From NCBI RefSeq assembly GCF_000955805.1, contig NZ_JYOA01000002.1, positions 171,868 to 235,867 of the forward strand: DNA of 64,000 bases. Direction: 5' to 3'. Positions within the stretch are counted from its first letter, which is position 1. Every line of letters begins with the position of its first letter. The position numbers were made by a program, and so were the translations under genes. Source of the DNA: Pseudomonas sp. 21. GTDB lineage: Bacteria > Pseudomonadota > Gammaproteobacteria > Pseudomonadales > Pseudomonadaceae. The notes beneath the pieces were generated by a model. That model was given only the letters and a program-made list of their open reading frames with translations. It ran no database searches and had not been told where the DNA came from. Below, one piece after another: positions 1-7,887 of the stretch.

Positions 1-486
1 GCGCCGCACATGGGGCCGCTCGGCACGGCCAGCGACGCCGACTGGGAGCTGACCTTCACCGTCAACCTGCGCAGCGCACTCTGGCTGACCGGTGCCTTGC
101 TCCCGGCCATGGCCGAGAACGGCGGCGGCAGCGTGGTGCTGATGGCGAGCATCGCCAGCGTGCGCGGCAACAAGGGCCTGGGCCTGTACGGGTTGTCCAA
201 GGCCGGGCTGGCGCAGCTGGCGCGCAACCTGGCGGTGGAGTGGGGGCCGGCGAACATCCGCGTCAACGCCATCAGCCCCGGCGTGATCCACACCGAGTTT
301 GCCCGCCCGCTCACCGAAAACCCACAGGTCCTGCAGCGCCGCCTGGCGCTCACGCCGTTGCGCCGGGTCGGGCAGCCCGAGGAAGTGGCTGCCCTGGCAT
401 TGCTGCTGGCGGCTCCCGGTGGCGCGTTCATCAGCGGACAGAACCTCATCGTCGACGGTGGCACGACCATCGGCGACGGCAATTGA
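1..486 (+). CDS. SDR family oxidoreductase, 5'-truncated by window edge
   Basis: The reading frame is open from base 1, so the gene begins upstream. About 161 C-terminal residues of a usual ~250 are present. They show the classical SDR layout: the helix-4 Asn in VNLRS, a catalytic Ser in MASIAS, the YGLSK (YxxxK) catalytic pair, then the NAISPG loop and the C-terminal GQNLIVDGG motif typical of FabG-like dehydrogenases. The Rossmann N-terminus (TGxxxGxG) lies outside the window. It is the first visible gene of a run of five; the cupin gene starts 11 bases after its stop behind AAAGGAG. The likely role is NAD(P)-dependent oxidation of a hydroxyl in a small-molecule catabolic pathway. The substrate is not deducible. 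Confidence 0.9.
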   Translation, partial: APHMGPLGTASDADWELTFTVNLRSALWLTGALLPAMAENGGGSVVLMASIASVRGNKGLGLYGLSKAGLAQLARNLAVEWGPANIRVNAISPGVIHTEFARPLTENPQVLQRRLALTPLRRVGQPEEVAALALLLAAPGGAFISGQNLIVDGGTTIGDGN

Positions 487-497
487 AAGGAGACACC

Positions 498-1070
498 ATG
501 CAACAGCTTCCCCCCTTCAAACGCGTGGTCACCGGCCATGACGCCGAGGGCCAGGCGGTGGTCGCCAGCTGCGGCCCGACGCCGAACAACTTCCCGCTCA
601 AGGCGGTGCCCGGCACCCTGTTCCACGAGGTTTGGAACAGCCTCGGGAGCCCCGCGCCACTGGACAACGGCGACGACCCCACTGCGCAGCCGCTGCAGCT
701 CAGCCCCGGCCCGCTGGGCAGCGTCATCCGCGTGGTGGACATCCCGCCGGACAGTGTGCAGAACCAGGTCAGTGCCGAAGACGCCGCGGCAGTCTTCGCC
801 GAAATCGGCGAGTCCCACGCCGGCACCGGCAAGGCCGACTCGAAGCACAAGCTGATGCACCGCACCCAGACCCTGGACTACGGCATCGTCACTGAGGGCG
901 AAGTCTGGCTGGTGCTCGACGACGGCGAGGTGCACCTCAAGCGTGGTGACATCGTGGTGCAGCGCGGCACCAATCACGCATGGAGCAACCGCACTGAAGC
1001 GATGGCGCGGATGGTCTTCGTACTGCTCGATGGCCGTTATGCGTCCGAGCTGAAGGAGCTGCTGCCATGA
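498..1070 (+). CDS. cupin domain-containing protein
   Basis: The 190-aa protein starts at the ATG behind a strong AAAGGAG ribosome site. A single cupin barrel lies in the C-terminal half: the stretch around residues 130-180 has the G(X)5HXH-like beginning (DYGIVTEGEVWLVLDDGEVHL) and the second motif KRGDIVVQRGTNHAW. The N-terminal ~100 residues are less typical. Cupins of this size can be non-haem metal enzymes or sugar-binding isomerases; in catabolic operons they often act on aromatic or keto-acid intermediates. The stop overlaps the next start (ATGA), so it is translationally coupled to the hydrolase gene. The function within the pathway is unknown. Confidence 0.88.
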   Translation: MQQLPPFKRVVTGHDAEGQAVVASCGPTPNNFPLKAVPGTLFHEVWNSLGSPAPLDNGDDPTAQPLQLSPGPLGSVIRVVDIPPDSVQNQVSAEDAAAVFAEIGESHAGTGKADSKHKLMHRTQTLDYGIVTEGEVWLVLDDGEVHLKRGDIVVQRGTNHAWSNRTEAMARMVFVLLDGRYASELKELLP

Positions 1071-2059
1071 AGCTCGCCACCCTCGATGACGGCAGCCGCG
1101 ATGGCCGCCTGCTGGTGGTCTCCCGCGACCTGGCGCGGGCGGTGGATGCCAGCGGCATCGCGGCTACCCTGCAGGCCGCGCTGGACAACTGGGCGCTGCT
1201 GGAGCCCGACCTGCAGCGTCTGTACCAGCGGCTCAACGCCAATGCCGTCGCCGGTGCCTTCGACCTCGACCCGGCGCAACTCGCCGCGCCGTTGCCGCGT
1301 GCCTGGCAATGGCTGGACGGTTCCTGCTTCCTCAGCCATGGCGAGCTGATGCAGAAAGCCTTCAACCTGGAGCCCATCGAAGGCGTCGAGCGCATCCCGC
1401 TGATCTACCAGGGTGCCGGCGACGACTTCCTCGGTCCGCGCGCGGATATTCCGCTGCCCAGTGAAGCCCATGGCATCGACTTCGAGGGCGAGTTCGCCGT
1501 GCTGCTCGACGAAGTGCCCATGGGCTGTCCGGCGGACCAGGCGCTGAAGCATGTGCGCCTGGTGCTGCAGCTCAATGACGTCAGTCTGCGTGCACTGGCC
1601 CCACGGGAGATGAAGACCGGCTTCGGCTTCCTCCAGGCCAAGCCGGCGTCCAGTTTCGCCCCGGTGGCGGTGACCCCGGACGAGCTGGGCAACGCCTGGC
1701 GCGATGGTCGCGTGCACCTGCCATTGAAGGTGGAGTGGAATGGCGAATGGTTCGGCCATCCCCACGGCGGCGCCATGCACTTCGGCTTCCATGATCTGAT
1801 CGCCCATGCCGCCCTGACGCGGCGCTTGAGCGCCGGCACGCTGATCGGCTCGGGCACCGTGTCCAACGCCGACCGCTCCGTGGGCTCGGCTTGCATCGCC
1901 GAGCGCCGCGCCATCGAGACCATCGCCCACGGCGCCCCGCGTACGGCCTTCATGCACTTCGGCGACCACGTGCGCATGGAAGCTCGCGGCAGCGAGGGCG
2001 AGGTGCTGTTCGGCGCCATTGACCAGCGTGTGGTGCAAGGGGGCCGGCCATGCGCGTGA
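1067..2059 (+). CDS. fumarylacetoacetate hydrolase (FAH) family protein
   Basis: The 330-aa protein matches the FAH superfamily, which cleaves or hydrates C-C bonds in beta-diketo or 2-keto-3-deoxy acids using a divalent metal. The metal-site pattern is visible near residue 140 (FEGEFAVLLDEVP, the family E-x-E), followed by VLQLNDVSLRAL, which resembles the conserved LxNDVSxRD, and a C-terminal GTLIGSGTVSN loop. An N-terminal domain of about 100 residues precedes the catalytic core, as in the long (~330 aa) FAH branch rather than the short FAHD1-like branch. It overlaps both neighbours (4 bases upstream, 10 bases downstream), so it is clearly in the operon. It probably performs the C-C cleavage step of the pathway. 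Confidence 0.92.
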   Translation: MKLATLDDGSRDGRLLVVSRDLARAVDASGIAATLQAALDNWALLEPDLQRLYQRLNANAVAGAFDLDPAQLAAPLPRAWQWLDGSCFLSHGELMQKAFNLEPIEGVERIPLIYQGAGDDFLGPRADIPLPSEAHGIDFEGEFAVLLDEVPMGCPADQALKHVRLVLQLNDVSLRALAPREMKTGFGFLQAKPASSFAPVAVTPDELGNAWRDGRVHLPLKVEWNGEWFGHPHGGAMHFGFHDLIAHAALTRRLSAGTLIGSGTVSNADRSVGSACIAERRAIETIAHGAPRTAFMHFGDHVRMEARGSEGEVLFGAIDQRVVQGGRPCA

Positions 2060-3033
2060 TGGTCAGCGGGGCCAATGGCTTCGTCGGCCGCCTGCTGGTG
2101 CGGCGCCTGCTGGAGGCGGGCGTGCTGCGCGGGGAGCGGATCGAGGCGTTGCTGCTGCTGGACCAGACACTCGAAGGCCTGCCTGACGATGCGCGCCTGC
2201 GCCGGCACTACGGCAGCGTCACCGATCCGGCCCTGCTGCGCCGCGTGCTGGCCGATGGCGTCGACGTGGTGTTCCATCTGGTGAGCGTGCCCGGCGGCGC
2301 CGCCGAGGCGCAGTACGAACTGGGCTACCAGGTCAACCTGCAGGCGAGCCTGGAGCTGCTGCATCAACTGCGCAATGCCGCGCGCCCGCCGGTGCTGGTT
2401 TATGCCAGCAGTGTGGCGGTCTACGGTGGCGAGCTGCCGGCGCGGATGGACGAGGAACAGCCGGCGGCGCCGCAGCTGTCCTACGCGGCGCACAAGCGCA
2501 TGGTGGAGATTGCCCTGCAGGACCTGTCCCGTCGCGGCGAAGTGGACGGACGCGCCCTGCGCCTGCCCGGCATAGTCGCCCGGCCGCGAGAGCCCAACGG
2601 GCTGCGTTCGGCCTTCATGAGCGACCTGCTGCACGCCTGTGCGGCGGGGGACAGCTACACCTGCCCGGTCTCGCCGCAGGCCAGCGCCTGGTGGATGTCG
2701 GCCCGCTGCTGCGTGGACAACCTGCTGCACGCCGCCGAGCTCAGGGAGCCCGGCCGCCAGCGGGTGTGGCAACTGCCGGTGCTGCAGCTGTCCATCGCCC
2801 AGGTGCTTGCCGGGCTCACCGTCTGTTTTGGCGAGGCCAATTGCGAGCGCATCGCCTTCGTACCCGATCCGCAACTGGAGGCGCTGTTCGGCGCCTACCC
2901 GCCGTTGCGCACGCCGCAGGCTCGTGAGCTGGGCTTCTGCCACGACGGCACGGTGGCCTGCCTGCTGCGCAACGCCCTCGACCTTCCGCCGCGTCGCAGC
3001 CGCGCCGCCCTCCGCAAAGGAATCTCCGCATGA
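2050..3033 (+). CDS. NAD-dependent epimerase/dehydratase, D-erythronate dehydrogenase-like
   Basis: The 327-aa extended SDR has a Rossmann GANGFVG motif at residues 7-13, the central YASSVAVYGG strand supplying the catalytic Ser, and YAAHK (YxxxK) as the active-site pair. The substrate domain contains ALRLPGIVARP and a FMSDLL helix, the arrangement seen in D-erythronate dehydrogenase (DenD)-like members that oxidise four-carbon sugar acids or analogous 2-hydroxy acids. This assignment is by family resemblance only. The start ATG lies 10 bases inside the FAH gene and the stop overlaps the cyclase start, so translation is coupled. It may provide a second oxidation step beside the first SDR. Confidence 0.88.
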   Translation: MRVMVSGANGFVGRLLVRRLLEAGVLRGERIEALLLLDQTLEGLPDDARLRRHYGSVTDPALLRRVLADGVDVVFHLVSVPGGAAEAQYELGYQVNLQASLELLHQLRNAARPPVLVYASSVAVYGGELPARMDEEQPAAPQLSYAAHKRMVEIALQDLSRRGEVDGRALRLPGIVARPREPNGLRSAFMSDLLHACAAGDSYTCPVSPQASAWWMSARCCVDNLLHAAELREPGRQRVWQLPVLQLSIAQVLAGLTVCFGEANCERIAFVPDPQLEALFGAYPPLRTPQARELGFCHDGTVACLLRNALDLPPRRSRAALRKGISA

Positions 3034-3812
3034 GCCTGAACCAACGCCGTCTGCTGGATCTGTCCGTGACCCTGGACAACAACCCCTACACCGACCCGCC
3101 GCCCCTGCTGCCGAAGATCGACTACATGGACCACCAGCAGGGCTGGCCGGAGATGGCCGCAATGTTCCCCGGTCTGCGCAAGGAGGATCTGCCCGGCGAC
3201 GAATCCTGGGCGGCGGAACGCCTGCAGATCACCACCCACAGCGGCACCCACATGGACGCGCCGTGGCACTACGCGTCCACCACCGACGGCGGTAAGCCGG
3301 CCTTCGGTATCGACGAGCTGCCGCTGGACTGGTGCCTGCAACCAGGCGTGAAGCTGGACTTCCGGCGCTTCCCGGACGGCCACGTGGTGACCGCCGCCGA
3401 GGTCGAGGCCGAGCTGGCGCGCATCGGCCATGCGCTGCAGCCGCTGGACATCGTGCTGGTGAACACCCGCGCCGGCAGCCTGTTCGGCCAGCCGGGCTAC
3501 CTCGAAGCCGGCGTCGGCATGGGCCGCGAGGCGACGCTCTACCTGCTGGAGCGCGGCGTACGGGTGGTGGGCACCGATGCCTGGAGCTGGGATGCGCCCT
3601 TCAAGTACACCCGCGAGCGCTTCGCTGCCTCGGGCGATGCTTCGATCATCTGGGAAGGCCACAAGGCGGGGCGCGACATCGGCTACGGACAGATGGAGAA
3701 GCTCGCCAACCTCGAGCAACTGCCCGACCACGGCTTCCTGGTCAGTTGCTTTCCCTACAAGATCCGCCACGCCTCTGCCGGTTTCGTGCGTGCCGTGGCG
3801 ATCCTCGAGTGA
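3030..3812 (+). CDS. cyclase family protein (kynurenine formamidase-like metal hydrolase)
   Basis: The 260-aa protein carries the signature HSGTHMDAPWHY near residues 71-82, the HxGTHxDxPxH metal-binding motif of the cyclase/KynB family (PF04199). Members hydrolyse amides or lactones, for example N-formylkynurenine, or isatin. A later GTDAWSWDAPF segment is also family-typical. It is the last gene of the overlapping operon and starts by ATGA overlap. After its stop there are only 71 bases to the next gene, and these hold a separate MerR-type promoter. A lactonase or ring-opening role would fit an operon with two dehydrogenases and an FAH hydrolase, but the substrate is unknown. Confidence 0.9.
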   Translation: MSLNQRRLLDLSVTLDNNPYTDPPPLLPKIDYMDHQQGWPEMAAMFPGLRKEDLPGDESWAAERLQITTHSGTHMDAPWHYASTTDGGKPAFGIDELPLDWCLQPGVKLDFRRFPDGHVVTAAEVEAELARIGHALQPLDIVLVNTRAGSLFGQPGYLEAGVGMGREATLYLLERGVRVVGTDAWSWDAPFKYTRERFAASGDASIIWEGHKAGRDIGYGQMEKLANLEQLPDHGFLVSCFPYKIRHASAGFVRAVAILE

Positions 3813-3822
3813 CTGCCAGGCG

Positions 3823-3854
3823 TTGACTCTCCCCTCAGGGGGAGGCTTTAGGCT
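3823..3854 (+). promoter_or_regulatory. MerR-type promoter with palindromic operator
   Basis: A -35 TTGACT (3823-3828) and a -10 TAGGCT (3849-3854) are separated by 20 bases. The spacer holds the dyad CTCCCC (3829-3834) and GGGGAG (3839-3844). An overlong 19-20 bp spacer filled by a dyad is the hallmark of promoters untwisted by MerR-family activators. It lies about 30 bases upstream of the reductase gene, and a MerR gene follows in the same transcript, so autogenous activation by that protein is the simplest reading. Confidence 0.7.
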
Positions 3855-3883
3855 CGGCTCGCTTTCACAAGGAGTCGAGCACC

Positions 3884-4462
3884 ATGCAACAGAAACGGAT
3901 TCTCCTGATCCTCGGCCATCCTGGCGACGACAGCTTCTGTAGCGCTATCGCCGAGCGCTACCGGGAAGCTGCCAGTGGCGCCGGGCATGAAGTCAGGCTG
4001 CTGCGCCTGGGCGAACTGGCCTTCGACCCGCTGTTGCGCAGCGGCTACAACCGCGAGCAGCCGCTGGAACCGGACCTGCTGCAGGCGCAGCAGGCGATTG
4101 CCTGGGCCGATCACCTGGCACTGGTATTCCCGGTCTGGTGGGGCGGGGTGCCCGCGTTGCTCAAGGGTTTTCTCGACCGGGTGCTCCTGCCCGGTTTCGC
4201 CTTCCGCTACCGAAAGGGATCGCCCTTCCCGGAGAAGCTGCTCAAGGGCCGCACCGCGCACCTGCTGGCGACCCTGGACACGCCGCCCTGGTACTTCCGC
4301 TGGTTCCAGCGCATGCCTGCGCTGCAGCAGATGCGCAGGACCACCCTGGAATTCTGTGGTATCCGCCCGACCGGCACGCTCCTGTTCGGGCCGGTCATCC
4401 ACTCGGCGCCGCAGCGGCGCGAGGCCTGGCTGCGGCAAGTGCAGTCGCTCGCCGGTGGTTGA
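3884..4462 (+). CDS. NAD(P)H dehydrogenase (quinone), flavodoxin-like fold
   Basis: The 192-aa protein belongs to the NQO1/MdaB family of FMN/FAD-dependent NAD(P)H oxidoreductases. A GHPG phosphate-binding turn lies near residue 11, and the FPVWWGGVPALLKGFLDRV segment (around 83-101) is the family's flavin/quinone loop. The C-terminal half has the GTLLFG strand. Such enzymes do two-electron reduction of quinones or electrophiles and are commonly induced by the toxic compound. The ATG follows CAAGGAG. It lies directly behind the MerR-type promoter and 66 bases before the MerR gene, so it is probably the regulated detoxification enzyme of that pair. Confidence 0.9.
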   Translation: MQQKRILLILGHPGDDSFCSAIAERYREAASGAGHEVRLLRLGELAFDPLLRSGYNREQPLEPDLLQAQQAIAWADHLALVFPVWWGGVPALLKGFLDRVLLPGFAFRYRKGSPFPEKLLKGRTAHLLATLDTPPWYFRWFQRMPALQQMRRTTLEFCGIRPTGTLLFGPVIHSAPQRREAWLRQVQSLAGG

Positions 4463-4528
4463 TCCGCAGGCTGGGATTTTCGCCGCGGCTGCCGCATGCT
4501 GGCCGCCGCCTGTGCAGGAGTGGTTCAC

Positions 4529-4909
4529 ATGTTTATCGGGAAGGTCGCCGAGCTGTCCGGCACCACGGTCAAGTGCATTCGTCACTATGAGGCGATCGGC
4601 CTGCTGCCCACGCCGCGCCGGGAGGGCAAGTATCGCGTCTACACGCAGGAAACGGTCGAGTTGCTGGTGTTCATCAAGTGCGCCCAGCAGTTGGGCTTCC
4701 GCCTCAGGGAGATGCAGGACATCTTCCTGCGCGGCGACGAACTGGCGCGCTGGGACCTCGTGCGCGAAGCGCTTGCGGCGAAGAAGCAGGAACTGGGTCG
4801 GCGCATCGAGGAACTGCAAAGCCATTACAAGGGCCTTGAGGACTTCGAGAAAAGCTTGCTGGACTCCACCGCGCTCTGCGACCTGGAGCGCCTGCCAGAC
4901 GTGGGCTGA
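4529..4909 (+). CDS. MerR family transcriptional regulator
   Basis: The 126-aa protein starts at the ATG at 4529, which follows CAGGAG with good spacing; a longer in-frame ATG at 4496 has no ribosome site. The N-terminal winged helix-turn-helix (FIGKVAELSGTTVKCIRHYEAIGLL) with GKYRVYTQETVE as the wing is typical. It is followed by a long dimerisation coiled coil (residues ~75-112). The only C-terminal cysteine is a single Cys in TALCDLE, so there is no SoxR Fe-S cluster and no clear metal-binding Cys pair. The ligand is therefore probably an organic compound. It sits downstream of the quinone reductase and presumably controls the promoter at 3823-3854. Confidence 0.9.
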   Translation: MFIGKVAELSGTTVKCIRHYEAIGLLPTPRREGKYRVYTQETVELLVFIKCAQQLGFRLREMQDIFLRGDELARWDLVREALAAKKQELGRRIEELQSHYKGLEDFEKSLLDSTALCDLERLPDVG

Positions 4910-4994
4910 ACGACCCTTTGTCGCCTCGCTTCGGGCGGCGCCATGCAGCGTCTTTACTGGCACAGAGAACCTGTCGTTCAGCGAGGCCTGTGTG

Positions 4995-5339
4995 ATGAGC
5001 AGCGTAGAGGTGGCACCCGAGACACGGGGCGTGACGGTGGAGTTGCTGTCCTCGGTCGACCTAGGCCCCGAGATCGACGGCATGGCCGGCCGGCAATTGC
5101 GGATGCGCCGGGTGACCATCGCGCCCGGCGGCGTCTTCGGGCCGGTGCATGACCACGTTGACCGTCCCGGCACGGTGTTCATCCTGCAGGGCACCATCAC
5201 CGATCATCGCAACGGCATCGCCACGGACTACGGGCCGGGCGTCGGCTGGCCCGAGGATCGCCACACCACGCACTGGCTGGAAAACCGCGGCAGCGTCACC
5301 GCCGTGGAGATTTCGGTCGATATCGTCCGGCTGGGCTAG
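4995..5339 (+). CDS. small cupin domain protein
   Basis: The 114-aa single-domain cupin begins at the ATG at 4995; a GTG one codon earlier is an alternative. The first motif is PVHDHVDRPGTVFILQGTITDH, with His and Glu-like positions for a metal, and the second is WPEDRHTTHWLENRG. It has no transmembrane or signal segment. Isolated small cupins of this kind are often annotated only as cupin 2 proteins; binding of a small ligand or metal is likely, but no reaction can be assigned. It follows the MerR gene by 85 bases on the same strand and may be co-transcribed. Confidence 0.8.
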   Translation: MSSVEVAPETRGVTVELLSSVDLGPEIDGMAGRQLRMRRVTIAPGGVFGPVHDHVDRPGTVFILQGTITDHRNGIATDYGPGVGWPEDRHTTHWLENRGSVTAVEISVDIVRLG

Positions 5340-5433
5340 CCCCGGTCGGGAGCGTTGCTTCGATCACCCAGGCGCTCACTCAAGGGCATGAACGAGGGAC
5401 GACGAGCCGTGCTCGCCGATCAGGAGGGAATCG

Positions 5434-6099
5434 ATGGACAAAGCCGAGAAGGGCACCTGGCAGCGGGTGCTGGAACCGATCGACCGTATCACCGAAGTGA
5501 TTTTCGGCCTGCTGATGGCCATGACCTTCATCGGCTCGCTGAGCGTGGCGACCTCGGGGCGGGAGGAGGTGCGCACCATGCTGATCGCCGCGCTGGGCTG
5601 CAACCTCGCCTGGGGCCTGGCCGACGCCGTGATCTTCCTGATGCGCACCTGGACCGAGCGTACCCGCAGCCGCACGCTGATGGAGCGCCTGCAGGGCAGT
5701 TCCGACCCGCGCGATGGCCAGGGGCTGATCGCCGCCGAACTGCCTCCCCGCATCGCCACGGCGGTCAGCGCGGACGGACTGGAAATGCTGCGCCTGCACC
5801 TGTTGCGGGAGGCCGCCGGCACGCCGGCCTCTGTCCGGATCGACTGGGAAGACATCAAGGGTGCGCTCGCCACCTTCCTGCTGGTGGTGCTGGCGACCTT
5901 CCCGCTGGTCATTCCCTTCCTGCTGATCGGCCAGACCGGCCCGGCCATTCGGGCGTCCAACGCCGTGGCGCTGGCGATGCTGTTCATTTCCGGCTGGATG
6001 CTTGCCCGCTACTCCGGCGGTTCGCCCTGGGCGGGCGGGATTGCGCTGGCAGTGGTGGGCACGGCGCTGCTGTTCGCCATCATTGCGCTGGGCGGCTGA
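5434..6099 (+). CDS. VIT1/CCC1-like integral membrane protein
   Basis: The 221-aa protein begins behind GATCAGGAGG. It has five apparent hydrophobic segments: residues ~21-45 (the ITEVIFGLLMAMTFIGSLSVA segment), ~50-70, and three in the C-terminal third. The first segment resembles the opening helix of VIT1/CCC1 iron/manganese transporters, but the metal-binding cytoplasmic helices of true VIT1 are not evident. Transport activity is therefore uncertain. Its 3' end overlaps the end of the convergent LysR gene by 20 bases. Confidence 0.75.
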   Translation: MDKAEKGTWQRVLEPIDRITEVIFGLLMAMTFIGSLSVATSGREEVRTMLIAALGCNLAWGLADAVIFLMRTWTERTRSRTLMERLQGSSDPRDGQGLIAAELPPRIATAVSADGLEMLRLHLLREAAGTPASVRIDWEDIKGALATFLLVVLATFPLVIPFLLIGQTGPAIRASNAVALAMLFISGWMLARYSGGSPWAGGIALAVVGTALLFAIIALGG

Positions 6100-7015
6100 C
6101 CCCGGCCGGTTCCTGCCCAGGTCGACTGGCGCCCAGTTCGGCGACCACCTGATCGACGAAACGGCGCAGCTTCGGCGGCATGCGGCGGTCGCTGGCGTAG
6201 AGCAGATGGACCTGCCGCGCCGGTGCCTGCAGGTCGGGGAACAACTGCACCAGGCGACCCTGGCGAAGGTCGTCGGCGAGCATCATCTCGGCGCCCAGGA
6301 TGATGCCCAGGCCATCGCAGGCGGCGGCGCGCTGTGCGCGGGCGTCGTTGACCTGAAGGCGGCTGCTCTGGGCCAGCAGCTGCAGGCTTTCGCCCCCCAG
6401 CATCTGCCAGCCCCCGGACACTGACGCAGGCCAGGCGGTAAGCCCCAGGCAGTGGTGCCCTTCGAGGTCGCCGGGCGTCTGCGGAGTGCCGTGCTCGGCC
6501 AGGTAGGCTGGCGCTGCGCAGGCGATCAGCCGATAGGCCGCCAATGGCCGCGCGACCAGGCTGGAGTCGTCCAGCGGGCCGATGCGGATCACGGCTTCGA
6601 AGTTCTCGTCGATCAGGTCCACCAGGCGATCATTGAGCGACAGCTCGATCTTCACCTCCGGGTGCTGGCGCAGGTAGCGCCCCAGCAGCGGCATCAGGCA
6701 GTAGGTGCCATAGGTGACCGGGGCGCTGATCCGCAGTTGCCCTCGGGGGGCCGCGAGATGATCCAGGGCCAGGGCATCCGCCGCTTCAGCTTCGGCCAGC
6801 ACGCGCTTGCAGCTGTCATAGTAGTGCTGGCCGATCTCGGTCAGGCTCTGCCGGCGAGTAGTGCGGTTGAGCAGCTTGACGCCCAGGCGATCCTCCAGCG
6901 CGCTGACATGCTTGCCGGCCATCTGCGAGGACATGCCCAGCGCCGCCCCGGCGGCGGAGAAGGAGCCGCTGTCGGCCGCCCTGACGAACACCGCCATGCT
7001 TTGCAGTCGATCCAT
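6080..7015 (-). CDS. LysR family transcriptional regulator
   Basis: The 311-aa protein has an N-terminal winged HTH (MAVFVRAADSGSFSAAG, then LEDRLGVKLLNRTTRR) and a full-length periplasmic-binding-protein-like effector domain (residues ~90-300). It is of the common subgroup that tends to control a divergent oxidoreductase. It is transcribed away from the F420-reductase-like gene across 139 bases that contain an A/T-rich dyad, so it likely controls that gene. Its tail overlaps the convergent membrane protein gene by 20 bases. Confidence 0.95.
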   Translation of the reverse strand: MDRLQSMAVFVRAADSGSFSAAGAALGMSSQMAGKHVSALEDRLGVKLLNRTTRRQSLTEIGQHYYDSCKRVLAEAEAADALALDHLAAPRGQLRISAPVTYGTYCLMPLLGRYLRQHPEVKIELSLNDRLVDLIDENFEAVIRIGPLDDSSLVARPLAAYRLIACAAPAYLAEHGTPQTPGDLEGHHCLGLTAWPASVSGGWQMLGGESLQLLAQSSRLQVNDARAQRAAACDGLGIILGAEMMLADDLRQGRLVQLFPDLQAPARQVHLLYASDRRMPPKLRRFVDQVVAELGASRPGQEPAGVSRPAQ

Positions 7016-7057
7016 GATTCGCTACCCGTGGTTTCGACACTTCCAAATGAAGGCCGA

Positions 7058-7082
7058 TATTTCAGCTATCTGATTTCAAATA
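7058..7082. promoter_or_regulatory. possible LysR operator
   Basis: In the LysR/reductase divergent spacer an A/T-rich dyad TATTT (7058-7062) and AAATA (7078-7082) flanks a 15-base centre. LysR proteins bind such interrupted dyads with a T-N11-A core. The arms are short, so this is weak evidence that rests mainly on location. Confidence 0.3.
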
Positions 7083-7154
7083 GCATCCTGGCTTCCGGTC
7101 TGGCTGGCAAGCGCGGGCCGGTCCCCACGGCACAGGAAGCGAAGGAGTCAGGCG

Positions 7155-7808
7155 ATGCGTATCGGAATCATCGGAGCGGGGTTCATTGGCCGCGCCATGG
7201 CGGCACTCGCCGGGAAGAACGGTTGCGAGGTCATGCTCAGCAATTCACGCGGGCCGCACGCACTGGCCAGCAGTGCAGCTTCCCTGGGCTGCGAGGTCGG
7301 CACCGTGGAGCAGGCGGCGAGCTTCGGCGATCTGGTGCTGCTGGCCGTTCCCTTCGGCCGTTACCCTGAATTGCCGGTGGAGGCCTTCGCCGGCAAGGTC
7401 GTGCTGGATGCGGGCAATTACTACCCGCAGCGCGACGGCCAGCTCGCCGCGCTGGACAGTCGGCAAACCACCACCAGCGAGCTGCTCGCACAGCACCTGG
7501 TGGGCGCCAGGGTGGTCAAGGCGTTCAACGCCATCCTCGAGCGTGACCTGGTAGCCGACGCCCGCCCGGCCGGTGCCGCCGATCGTCGGGCACTCCCCAT
7601 TGCCGGCGACGACCTGCAGGCCAAGCAGGCGGTCAGCGATCTGCACGAGCGCCTGGGCTACGACGTGGTCGATGCTGGTGCCCTGGCCGAAGGACGACGT
7701 TTCGAACGCGCCCGCCCGGCTTACTGCAGGCGCCTGGACAGCGACGGCCTGCGCGCCGCCCTGGCCGATGAAGGTCCGGACCAGGTTGAAGGCAGCTGGC
7801 GTGAATGA
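7155..7808 (+). CDS. NAD(P)-binding reductase, F420-dependent NADP reductase-like
   Basis: The 217-aa protein opens with a Rossmann motif IGIIGAGFIGRAMA and continues with LAVPFGRYPELPVEAFAGKVVLDAGNYYPQRDG, the layout of the NADP oxidoreductase coenzyme-F420 family (PF03807, NpdG-like). Pseudomonads do not make F420 for such enzymes, so a reductase acting on a different acceptor is likely. VKAFNAILERDL is a family-conserved segment. The start ATG follows GAAGGAG. It is divergent from a LysR gene that is its probable regulator. Substrate unknown. Confidence 0.85.
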   Translation: MRIGIIGAGFIGRAMAALAGKNGCEVMLSNSRGPHALASSAASLGCEVGTVEQAASFGDLVLLAVPFGRYPELPVEAFAGKVVLDAGNYYPQRDGQLAALDSRQTTTSELLAQHLVGARVVKAFNAILERDLVADARPAGAADRRALPIAGDDLQAKQAVSDLHERLGYDVVDAGALAEGRRFERARPAYCRRLDSDGLRAALADEGPDQVEGSWRE

Positions 7809-7887
7809 AGCAGGCATGCGCCGCCGGCAGGCAGCTGCATCGCCAGAGGCGAGATTGATCGCCCACATGACAAGGGAGTGCCATCGC

